From Bolinopsis microptera (lineage: Eukaryota; Ctenophora; Tentaculata; Lobata; Bolinopsidae), in NCBI RefSeq assembly GCF_026151205.1, contig NC_087082.1:818501-882500 (forward strand): DNA of 64,000 nucleotides. The letters run 5' to 3'. The notes under the pieces were generated by a model. The model made no database searches. It had not been told where the DNA came from and worked only from the letters and a program-made list of their open reading frames with translations. Both the position numbers and the translations under genes were made by a program. This document shows, piece after piece, positions 20,931 through 29,990 of the stretch (positions within the stretch are counted from its first letter, which is position 1; every line of letters starts with the position of its first letter).

Positions 20931-22942
20931 ACCTGGTAACTGTACCCGCCTCCTCCTCTGGCAACTGAACTGAAGGGTCTCCCGTCAACTCTGCTAGTCG
21001 GTCCTCTTCGTTTATCAACTCCTCGGTGGAGCCTGGAAAATATGGTTTGTTTAATTAGGCCAGCAAGGACCCTAGCACCTAGTTCGTTAAGGTGAAGCGT
21101 GTCAGGCCTGTTTTGTCGATCAACTGTCTTGGACAATTGATGGACCAACATGCCATAATGATCAGCAAAGCCATTAAAACCTTGCACACTCTGAACACCA
21201 GAACTCATAGATGTAAGACCGTTCGTCAGCAGTTCATTAAACAAGTTAACTTTTCTATTCAAATCAGCAATTTTAGTAGGAAGCAGCGGGCAAACATAAA
21301 CAAAACATTTAGGGTTCAGCAGCTTAATTTCTTTTATTTTTGTTAACAGCGAACTACATACACTTCTGACGTTACTTTGAGGTTGCTTTATATCATTTAT
21401 CCCGCACATGATAACAACATTGCTGTAGGATTGACAGCTGTAAGGGTCAATGTTGTTGATTATAGGCGCCCATTCTTTAAGGCCAGGCATGAGTTCACCA
21501 AATGTATTACGTTTATTAGTCCCAAACTTGAGCATTCCTGTATTTGAATCTCCTATCAAGATTGTAGAGTTTTTGTTCTTCCAGTTAACTGATCTGAACG
21601 TGAGGCTATATCTGATGTCCTGGGTGACGTTACCTTCTGGAATTGAATGAGTGAAAAAGTCTTGTGATTTTCTTGTCATATGATAGAGTGATCGGTGGGT
21701 GGATGTTAGGTCAGACTTGACACCAGACTTTTTGTCAAGGAACTGGATGGAGCATTCTTGGCCGAGGGACAGTGTGAAAATGGATGATTCGACATCTATA
21801 GTGGGCTCGTCGTCTGAGTGGCTGGGAAGTGAACTATTAGGGCCTTCGTACCTATTTATGAGACATGAATTGATGACAGGAGGTGAAGGATGCCTCTCAG
21901 GATGTGACTTGAAGGTGGGGTGCTGTTCGTAGAATAATTCCTTTTGTAGGACATTGATTTTCTCCAGTATCGGCTGAAGCACCAGGGGGATTGGGGTTGC
22001 ATCGGCACCAGATTTGGAACCTGTATACGTGTAAGGAGCTCCGAATGCAACAGTTGAGCGGCCTGATTCAGACACAAATGACAATGACTCTAGTGATGTG
22101 GTGATATTTGAGGCTGTATCTTCATTGATGAATTCTAGTTTGAGGTCGGTGAAGCTTTTCTGATTGTGCTCTATGGTAGTTGTGGGTTCAGGGACAACTG
22201 TGGGTGGGTGGGTGAGTGGGTGGGTGGGTGGTGTGACACGACTAGGATGGACCCAGGGCTGAGAGCTTGATGGTGCTTGGGTGATTTGAGGGCTGCTTGA
22301 GGAGGCAGTTGATTTCTTAAGGTCATCCATACTAGACTGAAGCTCAGTGATCTGATTTTTCATAGTTTTAAGTTTCTCATCAACCTGACCTTCTTGGAGG
22401 GTCCGATGTTGAATATGTAGCTCAATGTCTCCTAGCTTGAGTATTCTCTCAGAAATGGTCTTGGTGGTAGCTCCGAGATCGTTTGTGTTGGATATCAGCG
22501 AAGTTAGTTTCTCCTCCATTTTCATGACAGTTTCTTCAAGATCAATGTTTTTATTCCTCAGATTAGACATATTGAGAAGTAAAGTCTCGATCTGTTGGTT
22601 GTTACGGATGGTCACGCCAGGGGCACTGAAACAAAGCGGACAGAGCCAATCCTCTATCTGTGTAACAAACTGTTCGGAAATACCTTTTAGATTACAACAA
22701 TTGCTGTGCCAGGTTTGAGGGCAAGAGGTACAATCAATAATCCATGAGGTTTTATCACTAGTTCCACAGGGACATTTATCATACCTGATGTCCGGTTTCG
22801 AGGTTTCTCCTGATTTGGTGGCTTTCTTCGGGGCCTTTTTGGCTGGGTCCTTTGCTATATCCTTTGCTGTACGGTTGGGGGTTGCTGCGGTCTTGGTGTT
22901 GGTGTCTTTCTTTAATACCATATTCACGGAAAACAAGATCAT
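20924..22942 (-). CDS. LINE A ORF1: PHD finger and SGNH esterase protein
   Basis: 672 residues. A Lys/Ala/Pro-rich N-terminus leads to a PHD-type finger (C57, C59, C71, C74, H79, C82, C101, C104). A coiled-coil-like stretch (about 110-210) and a Ser/Pro/Thr/His linker follow. The SGNH/GDSL hydrolase domain lies at about 460-640: TILIGDSNTG, IMCGINDIK and DTLHLNELG hold the Ser, Asn and Asp/His blocks. PHD plus esterase in ORF1 is an established arrangement of CR1-like LINEs, where ORF1 protein binds element RNA; the esterase substrate is unknown. The start at 22942 follows an upstream in-frame Met-poor region; MVLKKDT eight codons later is an equally likely start. Confidence 0.87.
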   Translation of the reverse strand: MILFSVNMVLKKDTNTKTAATPNRTAKDIAKDPAKKAPKKATKSGETSKPDIRYDKCPCGTSDKTSWIIDCTSCPQTWHSNCCNLKGISEQFVTQIEDWLCPLCFSAPGVTIRNNQQIETLLLNMSNLRNKNIDLEETVMKMEEKLTSLISNTNDLGATTKTISERILKLGDIELHIQHRTLQEGQVDEKLKTMKNQITELQSSMDDLKKSTASSSSPQITQAPSSSQPWVHPSRVTPPTHPLTHPPTVVPEPTTTIEHNQKSFTDLKLEFINEDTASNITTSLESLSFVSESGRSTVAFGAPYTYTGSKSGADATPIPLVLQPILEKINVLQKELFYEQHPTFKSHPERHPSPPVINSCLINRYEGPNSSLPSHSDDEPTIDVESSIFTLSLGQECSIQFLDKKSGVKSDLTSTHRSLYHMTRKSQDFFTHSIPEGNVTQDIRYSLTFRSVNWKNKNSTILIGDSNTGMLKFGTNKRNTFGELMPGLKEWAPIINNIDPYSCQSYSNVVIMCGINDIKQPQSNVRSVCSSLLTKIKEIKLLNPKCFVYVCPLLPTKIADLNRKVNLFNELLTNGLTSMSSGVQSVQGFNGFADHYGMLVHQLSKTVDRQNRPDTLHLNELGARVLAGLIKQTIFSRLHRGVDKRRGPTSRVDGRPFSSVARGGGGYSYQVW

Positions 22943-23923
22943 GGGGGTGTGCCAGGTGCCTCCGAGGTGCCACTTTCATCGAGTCAGCTTCGCCTGAAAT
23001 ATATAGATCATGGGTGGTGGTCTGGTGGTAATGAGTTGAAGCCAGGGAATTGATGTTGAGAGACACTTGAAAATTTCATTGATTTGCATGTTGAAACTGA
23101 AAGGTAATTTAATGAAATAATTAATTAAATAATAAGACATATGGTGACATGATAGGGGGGGGGGTGGGTGGGGGTGGTAGATGGATCTATTCATGCTTTG
23201 TTTGGGGAGGGTGGGTGGGGGTGGTGGATGGATCTATTCATGTTCTGTTTTGGGAGGGTGGGTTTTGGTGGTGGAGGGTTCCTTTTGGATTATTTATTAT
23301 GTTCGGGGAGGGATGCAGATGAACTACAGGCTTCAGAGTGAAGACAGTAGAGATAAATGGGGGTTCCTTTGAACAGGAAACATTGTGGCAGGCATGTCTG
23401 TTTGACAAACCTGCCACAAAAGGCTAGGAGTCAAGGTACAATAAACTTGAATAGTTCAATAAGTAAGTCAATTTAGAGAATAATTCATATTCATACTAAA
23501 TTCAAGTAAATAAATATATAAAATCTAATCAATCCTAAAGAATAACTCATACTCAAATTAATCAATATCATTATCATTATCATTATATAGACACTCTCCA
23601 ATATCATAACAATAGTGTAAGAACTTTCCGATAAATCAATATCAAGTAGATCATACTCTCCGAAACTACAGAAAATACAAATAATTCAAGGATGTGTCCA
23701 ACCAGAAGCCGGCAGTCCATGTGTTACATAGACTTTAAGGGATGGGGCAAGGGAGGGGATTTGGATGATCTGATGATTTATGAGGTTGTGTTCCATGATC
23801 TACTCATCTTCGGTTAGAGCTTCATCTCCGACAGTGGCACCTCTTCACACACCCTGCAACACCCCCACAGATCTTTGATCTTTAGCAACACATGGACATT
23901 GGGCTCCTGGCCTCACTTGACAT
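22943..23923 (-). other. LINE A 5' UTR with G-rich tandem repeat
   Basis: About 1 kb of leader before ORF1. Between 23154 and 23290 a unit of about 60 bp is repeated, with G-runs on the + strand (GGGGTGGGTGGGGG-like), so the antisense strand could form quadruplexes. An internal promoter for the element is expected here but no specific motif was recognised. Confidence 0.6.
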
Positions 23924-23964
23924 CCTCAAATTATTTGTTATATAGTAGTGTTGAAAGTATTAAA
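23924..23964 (-). other. 41-nt leader-like motif at the 5' end of LINE A
   Basis: On the minus strand it starts TTTAATACTTTCAACACTAC and ends AATAATTTGAGG. The same 41 nt occur at 63819-63859 (minus, 5' end of LINE E) and 39521-39561 (+, CAND1 intron 11). Here the interrupted gag codon shows that its first nucleotide is also the first nucleotide of the insertion. The flanking sequences differ completely among the three sites. Confidence 0.85.
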
Positions 23965-23991
23965 ACTGAAGGATGGAACTTTGTTCTTCAT
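23965..23991 (-). pseudogene. gag: Copia gag start (nine codons)
   Basis: An ATG at 23989-23991 on the minus strand opens a frame of nine codons ending in AGT, where LINE A begins. The next codons of the same frame are at 16495 and below. It lies about 25 nt inside the primer binding site, a short leader for a Copia element. Confidence 0.7.
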
Positions 23992-24015
23992 CGTTGAGTG
24001 TAGTCTGCTGTCTTC

Positions 24016-24024
24016 CTGCTACCA
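24016..24024 (-). other. Copia primer binding site
   Basis: TGGTAGCAG on the minus strand, one nucleotide inside the 5' LTR. It is complementary to the CTGCTACCA 3' end of animal initiator tRNA-Met, the usual primer for many LTR elements. Confidence 0.75.
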
Positions 24025-24025
24025 A

Positions 24026-24335
24026 TGTTTGTAGGTAATAAGCAATGAAACCCAGTAATCGTATAACCAAGCTGAAATGATCTATATCAATGTATAGTAA
24101 ATAATACCTTTAGTCAATCTGAATAACTCACAATACTTCTATAAAGAGTAAAAAGGGATAAACCCATAAACACTTGACGGAGAGAAAGTAACTCACCAAG
24201 AAAGCTCCGTCAAGGATCGTAAGCTCTAGTAGGTCTCTAGAGTCTGTCATATAAAACAACCATGCTTAAGGAAAACATGGGGTTACATAAAGATATATCC
24301 TAATATAGGAAATCTAGAGAAAAGGATATATGACA
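24026..24335 (-). repeat. Copia 5' LTR
   Basis: 310 bp, no difference from the 5321-5630 copy found by eye. It is followed on + by the TTTAC duplication at 24336-24340. As the 5' LTR of a minus-strand element it should hold the promoter; no clear TATA element could be assigned. Confidence 0.92.
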
Positions 24336-24340
24336 TTTAC

Positions 24341-25200
24341 GGACGATACCCGAAAATATTGTTTTAAATATCAAAAATATTCGCAGCGCCCTGATTTTTA
24401 TCTGAATATAAAATTTCTTCACAACCAATGATTAGTGATTACATAACTTGTTAGTTTATTGCATGATTCACGATGTCAATCCTTCACAGCTCGGCAAGGC
24501 CCAGTGGTTTAGTAGAGGCACTAATTACTAGTCCATAAAACAATAATAATCCCAGGAGCCTAGGGGCTCCAGCAGAGAAGTGCCTTATTTGCCCGTAAGA
24601 GCCTCTACTATATGGGTATTGACATTTATGTTGATGCTATTACATTTTATTAAATGTTTTATACTGTTAATTATTATCACCTTCAACTGTCACATTTTTT
24701 CTATTCCATCACAAATAAGCTTGTACGGCTTCGCATGCATGCGCCCTGTCCGCCGGCCGAGCTACATCGATTAGATGATGGGTCGGCAGCATCTGGAAAA
24801 CATTAAGGATAGGTGGCTTCTGTGTAAATCAAATCAAATGGTGTAGAAGGTTCCGAGTTCGAATTCTAGTGTCACCTAGTCTAGGGAGTAGCTAAGGATC
24901 TATTGGATTCATCCGAAATCACACATCTGTGTCGAATGATCGGAAATGTGATTGAGGGTTAAATGAGGAGGGGCCCTGCCAAAAGATCAATAATATTCTC
25001 AGGATATCCACGACCCCTTCAGTACATCTACATTTTAGTCTACTGTAAACATTTTTTTTATTTGAAAATTCAATTAATTATTATATATAAATCAAGCGTT
25101 ACATTTCAGCCATGCAAAATTAGAATGACATATTTTGATAAACTAATTGATAAATGTTACTGCAATATAAGTTGCTTAATGTTTGGCCGGATGACAACTA
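24341..25200. other. Intergenic DNA with tRNA-like (SINE-like) pieces
   Basis: No gene is seen. GCCCAGTGGTTTAGTAGAGG near 24500 resembles a tRNA/SINE box A region, and GAGTTCGAATTC at about 24855-24866 resembles box B. The two are about 350 bp apart, so an interrupted or decayed tRNA-derived SINE is possible. Folding as a tRNA was not achieved by eye. Confidence 0.25.
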
Positions 25201-25474
25201 ACTAAAAGAGAAAAATAAACTTGATTACATAATAATTAATTCGGCTGAACCAACACATAGCAAGAGCCACATTAACGTTGGGGCCGTCTACCAAATTTGA
25301 ATGACATACAAATAACAAGAAATCAAACATATCATAAATAATTATATATGGATTTTGTTCATTACAATTCCGTCACAACTGAAAGAAGAAAAGGAAGAAA
25401 AAGCGGATAGGAAATTGGACGGACAGAATTGTAACCAACAAAAACACATTTCTGAGACTCATTAGACTGATGAG

Positions 25475-28400
25475 CTAGTCTGGCCAGACTGTATCGGCAG
25501 CCCAGAGGTACTTGATCAGATTGGCCTTAAAAGTAGAAATCCGCTCTGACTGCCGGATACATACTGGTAGACTATTCCATTTCAGCATAGATCTATGAAA
25601 GAAGCTATTTCGGAAGGCATCCGAGCAGGGCACAGTGGTACTCATGTAAGTTGAAGTATCCGACCTATCAATTATTTGAGCATTGTGCCTGGTGTATCGG
25701 GTGCCCTCTGGACGGCATAGGACTATATAAGTAGGAAGCGAAACTGGGATTATGCTATTCACTATTTTATAGAAGGTCATAAGATCGTTATAAATAAACT
25801 TCTGCATGACAGGGAGAATATTTAGCTTCTTTTGCTCTGTAGCAAGTTTATCGTCATTATAACTGGAGTAGGGTTCACCATTGATCCATTTAATAGCCCT
25901 CTTTTGGATAGCAACAAACTGTTGAAGATGAGTTGCAGATTGAGGGGACCATATGACAGAACAATGTTCAAATATAGACCTAATTAACGCTAGATAGAAC
26001 GATCTTTTCTGCCTTTTATCAGTAGTGAAATGACATGTTCTCTTAAGTAGTCCAAGTCTAGAGTTAGCTTTGGAAACAAGCGCTTTACATTGTGCACCCC
26101 AATTAAACCTGGAGTTTATTGTGACTCCTAAATCTGACTGAGAGGGCACAAAGTCAATATCACTTCCAGAAAGTTTATAGAAGAAGGTATTGAATGGCAA
26201 GTTATCCAGCACGTTTCTTTGCAGGGACACAGAGAGGGCTTTGCACTTTTGTGGGTGGAACTTCATTCGATTTCTCACTGACCAATCATACAATCTATTG
26301 ATGTCATTTTGGATTATGTGATGGTCAGGGTAACCAAGAATCTCCCTCCAAATTTTAGTGTCATCTGCATAAAGGGCGATATTGGTGCCTTCAGAGACAC
26401 ATGAGAACATGTCATTTATAAATATAACAAACAATAAAGGGCCAAGTATAGAACCTTGAGGGACACCAGACCGAACTGGTAGAGAAGAAGACGTTTGGCC
26501 TCCTATCACTACTTGTTGTTGTCGCCCCTCAAGATAGGACTTAATAAATTTAAGCATTAGTCCATCGACATTAAAAATATTCTTTAATTTACTTAAAATG
26601 AGGTCATGCGAAACGCTATCAAAAGCTTTCGCAAAATCAAAATATATTATATCAGTCCTGGACCTGTTATTCAGTGCAAGTGCAAGATTATCTGTGAAAG
26701 GTATCATTTGGGTTGTGCATGAACGTTCATTAACAAAGCCGTGTTGTCGGTCATCCAACAGATCAGAACATGCAGCGTATAATGCAGTCTTTATGCACCT
26801 TTCAAAGACTTTCATTACAAGAGATGTTAACGAAATAGGCCTGTAGTTCTCAACCGAAGACTTATCGCCCTTTTTGTGCACTGGTACTACAAGTGCCAGC
26901 TTCCAATCAGAGGGTATGCATCCGCTCGAGAAAGACAGGTTAAATAAAACACTAAGTGGGTATGCAAGGCTTTGGGCACAGTTTTTGAGGACTTTCCCAT
27001 GAATCCCATCAGGGCCAGGGGCCTTGTTAGGATTTAACTTTTTAAGAATTAACAGAACATCTTCTCTACTAAACACAAGACTTGAAAAACAATCATCACG
27101 AAAATCTATGTCAATGCCATAATCGCTCTCTTGAGAAAACTGCTCATAAAAATATTCGTTAAAAAGGGCAGCTTGATCAGATGGATTGTTTCGAAAGCGA
27201 TTATTATATTTGACAGTTTCAGGGATCCTGGTTGACTTTGATTTAGATTTAACGTAGGTCCAGAATTTCTTGGAGATAAGAGCATCATCGGAGTCATCCT
27301 CAACACTGAGTCTCATTCTTTCGTCCATCATATTTTTAAATTTTGTTCGAAATGCACGAAACTTTTGTTTATGAGACTCAGAGTTGCTCCCCTTATGCCT
27401 TATCCTCCATTTCTCCTTATTTCGTAGGAGACGATCACATTCGGAGTCATACCATGGAGGCTGGAACTGAGACTTAATGGTCTTTTTAGGGATCCATCGG
27501 TCACAGGCTGCATCAAGAACTCCTCTGAATCGACTCCAGGCAAGATAAGGATCATTACACCCAAATATACTATCCCAATCGATGCTAAATAACTCAGAAT
27601 TCAGGCCCCTAAAATTACCTTTACTATAATTAAAGATCTTTCTTTTAGGCTGCTTAATATACTTTGTCTTAACATCAATGTCAAATGTGATACAAAAGTG
27701 GTCGGACATACACATTTCGTTTTGATCTAAAACTTTAACATTCTTAATAAGGTTCTGAATGTTAGTGAACACAAGATCTAAGGTGTTGCCTGACTTGTGA
27801 GTAGGGGAGCTAATAAGTTGTGTATGTCCGAGGTCATCAGTGAGAAAATTTACAAAGCTAGAATGTAGCTGGCAAGTTGACTGACCATCTGGCCAGGAAA
27901 TCGAAGCTAAATTAAAGTCCCCTACCAGAATATGCCTTTGCAACTTTCTGGCAGATGCTAAAGTAACAAAATGTTTCTTGAAAGATTCAAAATTATCTAA
28001 GCCAAGCGTTCCTACTCTATAGAATGTAGATATGCAAAAGTTTCTTCCACACTGAGTCTTAATTATGATGGATAATAATTCAGCTTGAACGCTAACCTTT
28101 GAGAACTTTAGACTCGAAATATCAATGTCTGTTCTATGGGCAATCAGAACACCACCACCGTTTTTTCTGAATTTCTTGGGCTGGGTTGCATCCACAGGAT
28201 GCGATCTTAAGGATCGATCAAGCCTAAATACTTTGTATTTGTCAGGGAGCACCTCATTACTGAGAATGGAATTTTTCAGCCATGTCTCGTTTAGAATAAT
28301 GATGTGAGGCTTATGTTTGTAGATATAACCATGGAATTCATGTATCTTGGTCATATTTAGTGGTGGTGTTCCTGATGCTAGATCGCGGGTATTTAGGAAA

Positions 28401-28954
28401 CCATGGACATTATTGTAAACAACGGATAAATTTGGTCCAGGGTTCAGTAAGGAACAATTACAAATTACTATCAGGGAAATATTAAGGAGAGATAGAAAAA
28501 CCAGACCACACCTAGACATGACCCCAAGCCAGCTGCTGGTAACACCGAAAAGTAACTTAACAGTCTGTTTCGGTGACATGGTAGGTGACAGTTCGGTTTT
28601 TGTGGTAGATAGCAATTTTACAGAAATTGCAGCTAAGGCTGTCCCAATGCCCCTCTCCCCCCTATACACAAGTTTAAAGTGTCTGAGAAAAATGGTACAA
28701 AATATTACCATAAAGTAAAGATTTATGGATGACCTCAAACATGGTACAGAGTGTATTTTAGGTTGGAGGGGAGCACTAGGGAGTGTATTAGCATCGATAG
28801 TCAAAGAAAATATATACAAAATAACATAGAAATAAAATAGACCCAATAGAGCACATAACATGACGAGACAGAAGACAGGACAACAAATTTTCCCCGTTAC
28901 CTCTATTACTTTTACTGATGATAACATACCTAGAAAACATACCAGTTGCAACAC
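25475..28954 (-). CDS. LINE D ORF2: endonuclease-reverse transcriptase
   Basis: 1159 residues, no breaks. The first 170 or so are strongly hydrophobic, with several possible membrane segments (for example LVMLCALLGLFYFYVILYIF), which is unusual for a LINE. The endonuclease starts near NLSVVYNNVHGFLN and shows IILNETWL, VGDFNLASISWPDG and MSDHFCITF. RT shows DFAKAFDSVSH, GVPQGSILGPLLF and catalytic LYADDTKIW. The C-terminal region ends in LIKYLWAAD. The true start may be a later Met (for example before the endonuclease), so the hydrophobic part could be untranslated. Confidence 0.87.
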   Translation of the reverse strand: MLQLVCFLGMLSSVKVIEVTGKICCPVFCLVMLCALLGLFYFYVILYIFSLTIDANTLPSAPLQPKIHSVPCLRSSINLYFMVIFCTIFLRHFKLVYRGERGIGTALAAISVKLLSTTKTELSPTMSPKQTVKLLFGVTSSWLGVMSRCGLVFLSLLNISLIVICNCSLLNPGPNLSVVYNNVHGFLNTRDLASGTPPLNMTKIHEFHGYIYKHKPHIIILNETWLKNSILSNEVLPDKYKVFRLDRSLRSHPVDATQPKKFRKNGGGVLIAHRTDIDISSLKFSKVSVQAELLSIIIKTQCGRNFCISTFYRVGTLGLDNFESFKKHFVTLASARKLQRHILVGDFNLASISWPDGQSTCQLHSSFVNFLTDDLGHTQLISSPTHKSGNTLDLVFTNIQNLIKNVKVLDQNEMCMSDHFCITFDIDVKTKYIKQPKRKIFNYSKGNFRGLNSELFSIDWDSIFGCNDPYLAWSRFRGVLDAACDRWIPKKTIKSQFQPPWYDSECDRLLRNKEKWRIRHKGSNSESHKQKFRAFRTKFKNMMDERMRLSVEDDSDDALISKKFWTYVKSKSKSTRIPETVKYNNRFRNNPSDQAALFNEYFYEQFSQESDYGIDIDFRDDCFSSLVFSREDVLLILKKLNPNKAPGPDGIHGKVLKNCAQSLAYPLSVLFNLSFSSGCIPSDWKLALVVPVHKKGDKSSVENYRPISLTSLVMKVFERCIKTALYAACSDLLDDRQHGFVNERSCTTQMIPFTDNLALALNNRSRTDIIYFDFAKAFDSVSHDLILSKLKNIFNVDGLMLKFIKSYLEGRQQQVVIGGQTSSSLPVRSGVPQGSILGPLLFVIFINDMFSCVSEGTNIALYADDTKIWREILGYPDHHIIQNDINRLYDWSVRNRMKFHPQKCKALSVSLQRNVLDNLPFNTFFYKLSGSDIDFVPSQSDLGVTINSRFNWGAQCKALVSKANSRLGLLKRTCHFTTDKRQKRSFYLALIRSIFEHCSVIWSPQSATHLQQFVAIQKRAIKWINGEPYSSYNDDKLATEQKKLNILPVMQKFIYNDLMTFYKIVNSIIPVSLPTYIVLCRPEGTRYTRHNAQIIDRSDTSTYMSTTVPCSDAFRNSFFHRSMLKWNSLPVCIRQSERISTFKANLIKYLWAADTVWPD

Positions 28955-29165
28955 GGTGTTGTTGAGCTGATATTCCCATGGAACTTATAAGTATATTATT
29001 AACAGAATTGTGTCTCGCCGTTGTGTTTTGTTAGGTATTGTGCTATAATATGAAGTAACATACATTATGTTATCACTTCGTTTGAATACATATAAATAAC
29101 ATCCAAATGATCAGATCCAATAGGATACTGATGCAGGCAATGAAAAATTGAATTGAATTACCACA

Positions 29166-29942
29166 TCAGTATCCCAATGGATTAAACCACTTTGAGTGTA
29201 TAATTCTGAGATAGAACTTTGCCAACACTGGCATCCCAGCCTTGGGGCTGGGATGAATATCATAAAAGCCCCTATTGTCACATTTAGGAAATAATCTCTC
29301 GTTTCTGTTTCCATAGCGGTCTAAGAAAGCCCAAAAAACATCAAGGTAAAACAGTTTATGTCTAGAGCAGCGATCAAAGATCAAATTATTCATAGCACAA
29401 ACATTACCAGGGATTTTCTCTTGTCCGTTGGGGTGGACTGGTGGAATTGCTTGTACAAAAACACGTGCATTAGGATAAAGTTTTTTTGCTGTCTTCATAA
29501 GGTCACTCACAGGGGTCTTGAGATGATTGACACCCTGGGTACAGTACCGGATGTCGTTGGCACCGAAGCTTAAGAACAGTTTCTTTACCTGCACAAGAGG
29601 GTTCTTTGTATGAAAGGCCTCAATAGAGTTCTGTATAGCTGAGATCTTAAGCCCACCCTTAGCTATGTTGGTGACAGTTTCTTTACCTCTACTGAGGCGA
29701 TCAGCGTCCAATCGGGCAGCAAAGGAGTCACCAGCAATGAGGATGATAGACTTCTGGTGTTTGTGGGAGTCTGTGATGGGGGCTTTTGGAGATACTTTAT
29801 TAGGACTGTCGGATGTAGGAGAGGGAAGAATAGGAGATGAAGGGGAAGAGGAGGGTGTGGTTAACTTTCTGAAGGAGAGACTATACCTCCAACAAATTTC
29901 ATTGTCAGAAGGTGCATCTCCTGGAGCAATCCTGTGCCTCAT
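29166..29942 (-). CDS. LINE D ORF1: SGNH esterase protein
   Basis: 258 residues. A Ser/Pro-rich region (30-55) precedes an SGNH hydrolase domain: IAGDSFAARL with catalytic Ser at about 73, SFGANDIRYC with Asn at about 129, and DIHPSPKAGM near 228 with the Asp/His pair. It has no PHD finger, unlike LINE A ORF1. Its position upstream of ORF2 and matching strand mark it as the LINE's first frame rather than a host lipase. The N-terminus may be truncated. Confidence 0.8.
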   Translation of the reverse strand: MRHRIAPGDAPSDNEICWRYSLSFRKLTTPSSSPSSPILPSPTSDSPNKVSPKAPITDSHKHQKSIILIAGDSFAARLDADRLSRGKETVTNIAKGGLKISAIQNSIEAFHTKNPLVQVKKLFLSFGANDIRYCTQGVNHLKTPVSDLMKTAKKLYPNARVFVQAIPPVHPNGQEKIPGNVCAMNNLIFDRCSRHKLFYLDVFWAFLDRYGNRNERLFPKCDNRGFYDIHPSPKAGMPVLAKFYLRIIHSKWFNPLGY

Positions 29943-29990
29943 GACTTGCTGTGCACCAGGCTTGATACTATACTATACTATTAACTTGGT

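Larger units (their letters stand above)
16499..23964 (-). mobile_element. LINE A: full-length CR1-like LINE with PHD/esterase ORF1, inserted in Copia gag
   Basis: Both ends are fixed by the interrupted gag codons: AGT at 16496-16498 on one side and AGT at 23965-23967 on the other form a minimal 3-bp target duplication. The 3' end is an 18-nt poly(A) (16499-16516 as T on +) with an AATAAA just upstream. The 5' end is the 41-nt motif at 23924-23964. ORF1 is 20924-22942 and ORF2 is 18021-20930, with a frameshift into 17431-18030. Total 7466 bp. The combination of a leader-like 5' end and a poly(A) tail resembles a complete processed mRNA. Confidence 0.88.
5321..24335 (-). mobile_element. Copia (Ty1-type) LTR retrotransposon split by two nested LINEs
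   Basis: The element is bounded by two 310-bp LTRs (TG...CA) and TTTAC duplications. In minus orientation the order is 5' LTR (24026-24335), primer binding site, gag start (23965-23991), LINE A (16499-23964), rest of gag (15845-16495), LINE C (about 10150-15844), pol (6232-10149) and 3' LTR (5321-5630). Subtracting the LINEs leaves about 5.9 kb, a normal Copia size. The LTRs look identical by eye, so the Copia insertion is recent and both LINE insertions are later still. Confidence 0.92.
25200..29990 (-). mobile_element. LINE D: two-ORF CR1-like LINE with esterase ORF1
   Basis: ORF1 (29166-29942) and ORF2 (25475-28954) lie in order on the minus strand, about 210 bp apart. Both frames are open. 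Ends are approximate: no poly(A), 3' microsatellite or target duplication was recognised, and the 41-nt leader motif is absent. It sits between the Copia element and CAND1, transcribed away from CAND1. Confidence 0.75.

Noticed and set aside
24495-24870. tRNA gene
   Set aside because: Box A-like and box B-like pieces are about 350 bp apart and no cloverleaf could be drawn.
29166-29942. Host GDSL lipase gene
   Set aside because: Position directly upstream of LINE D ORF2 and the precedent of esterase ORF1 proteins make a LINE origin far more likely.
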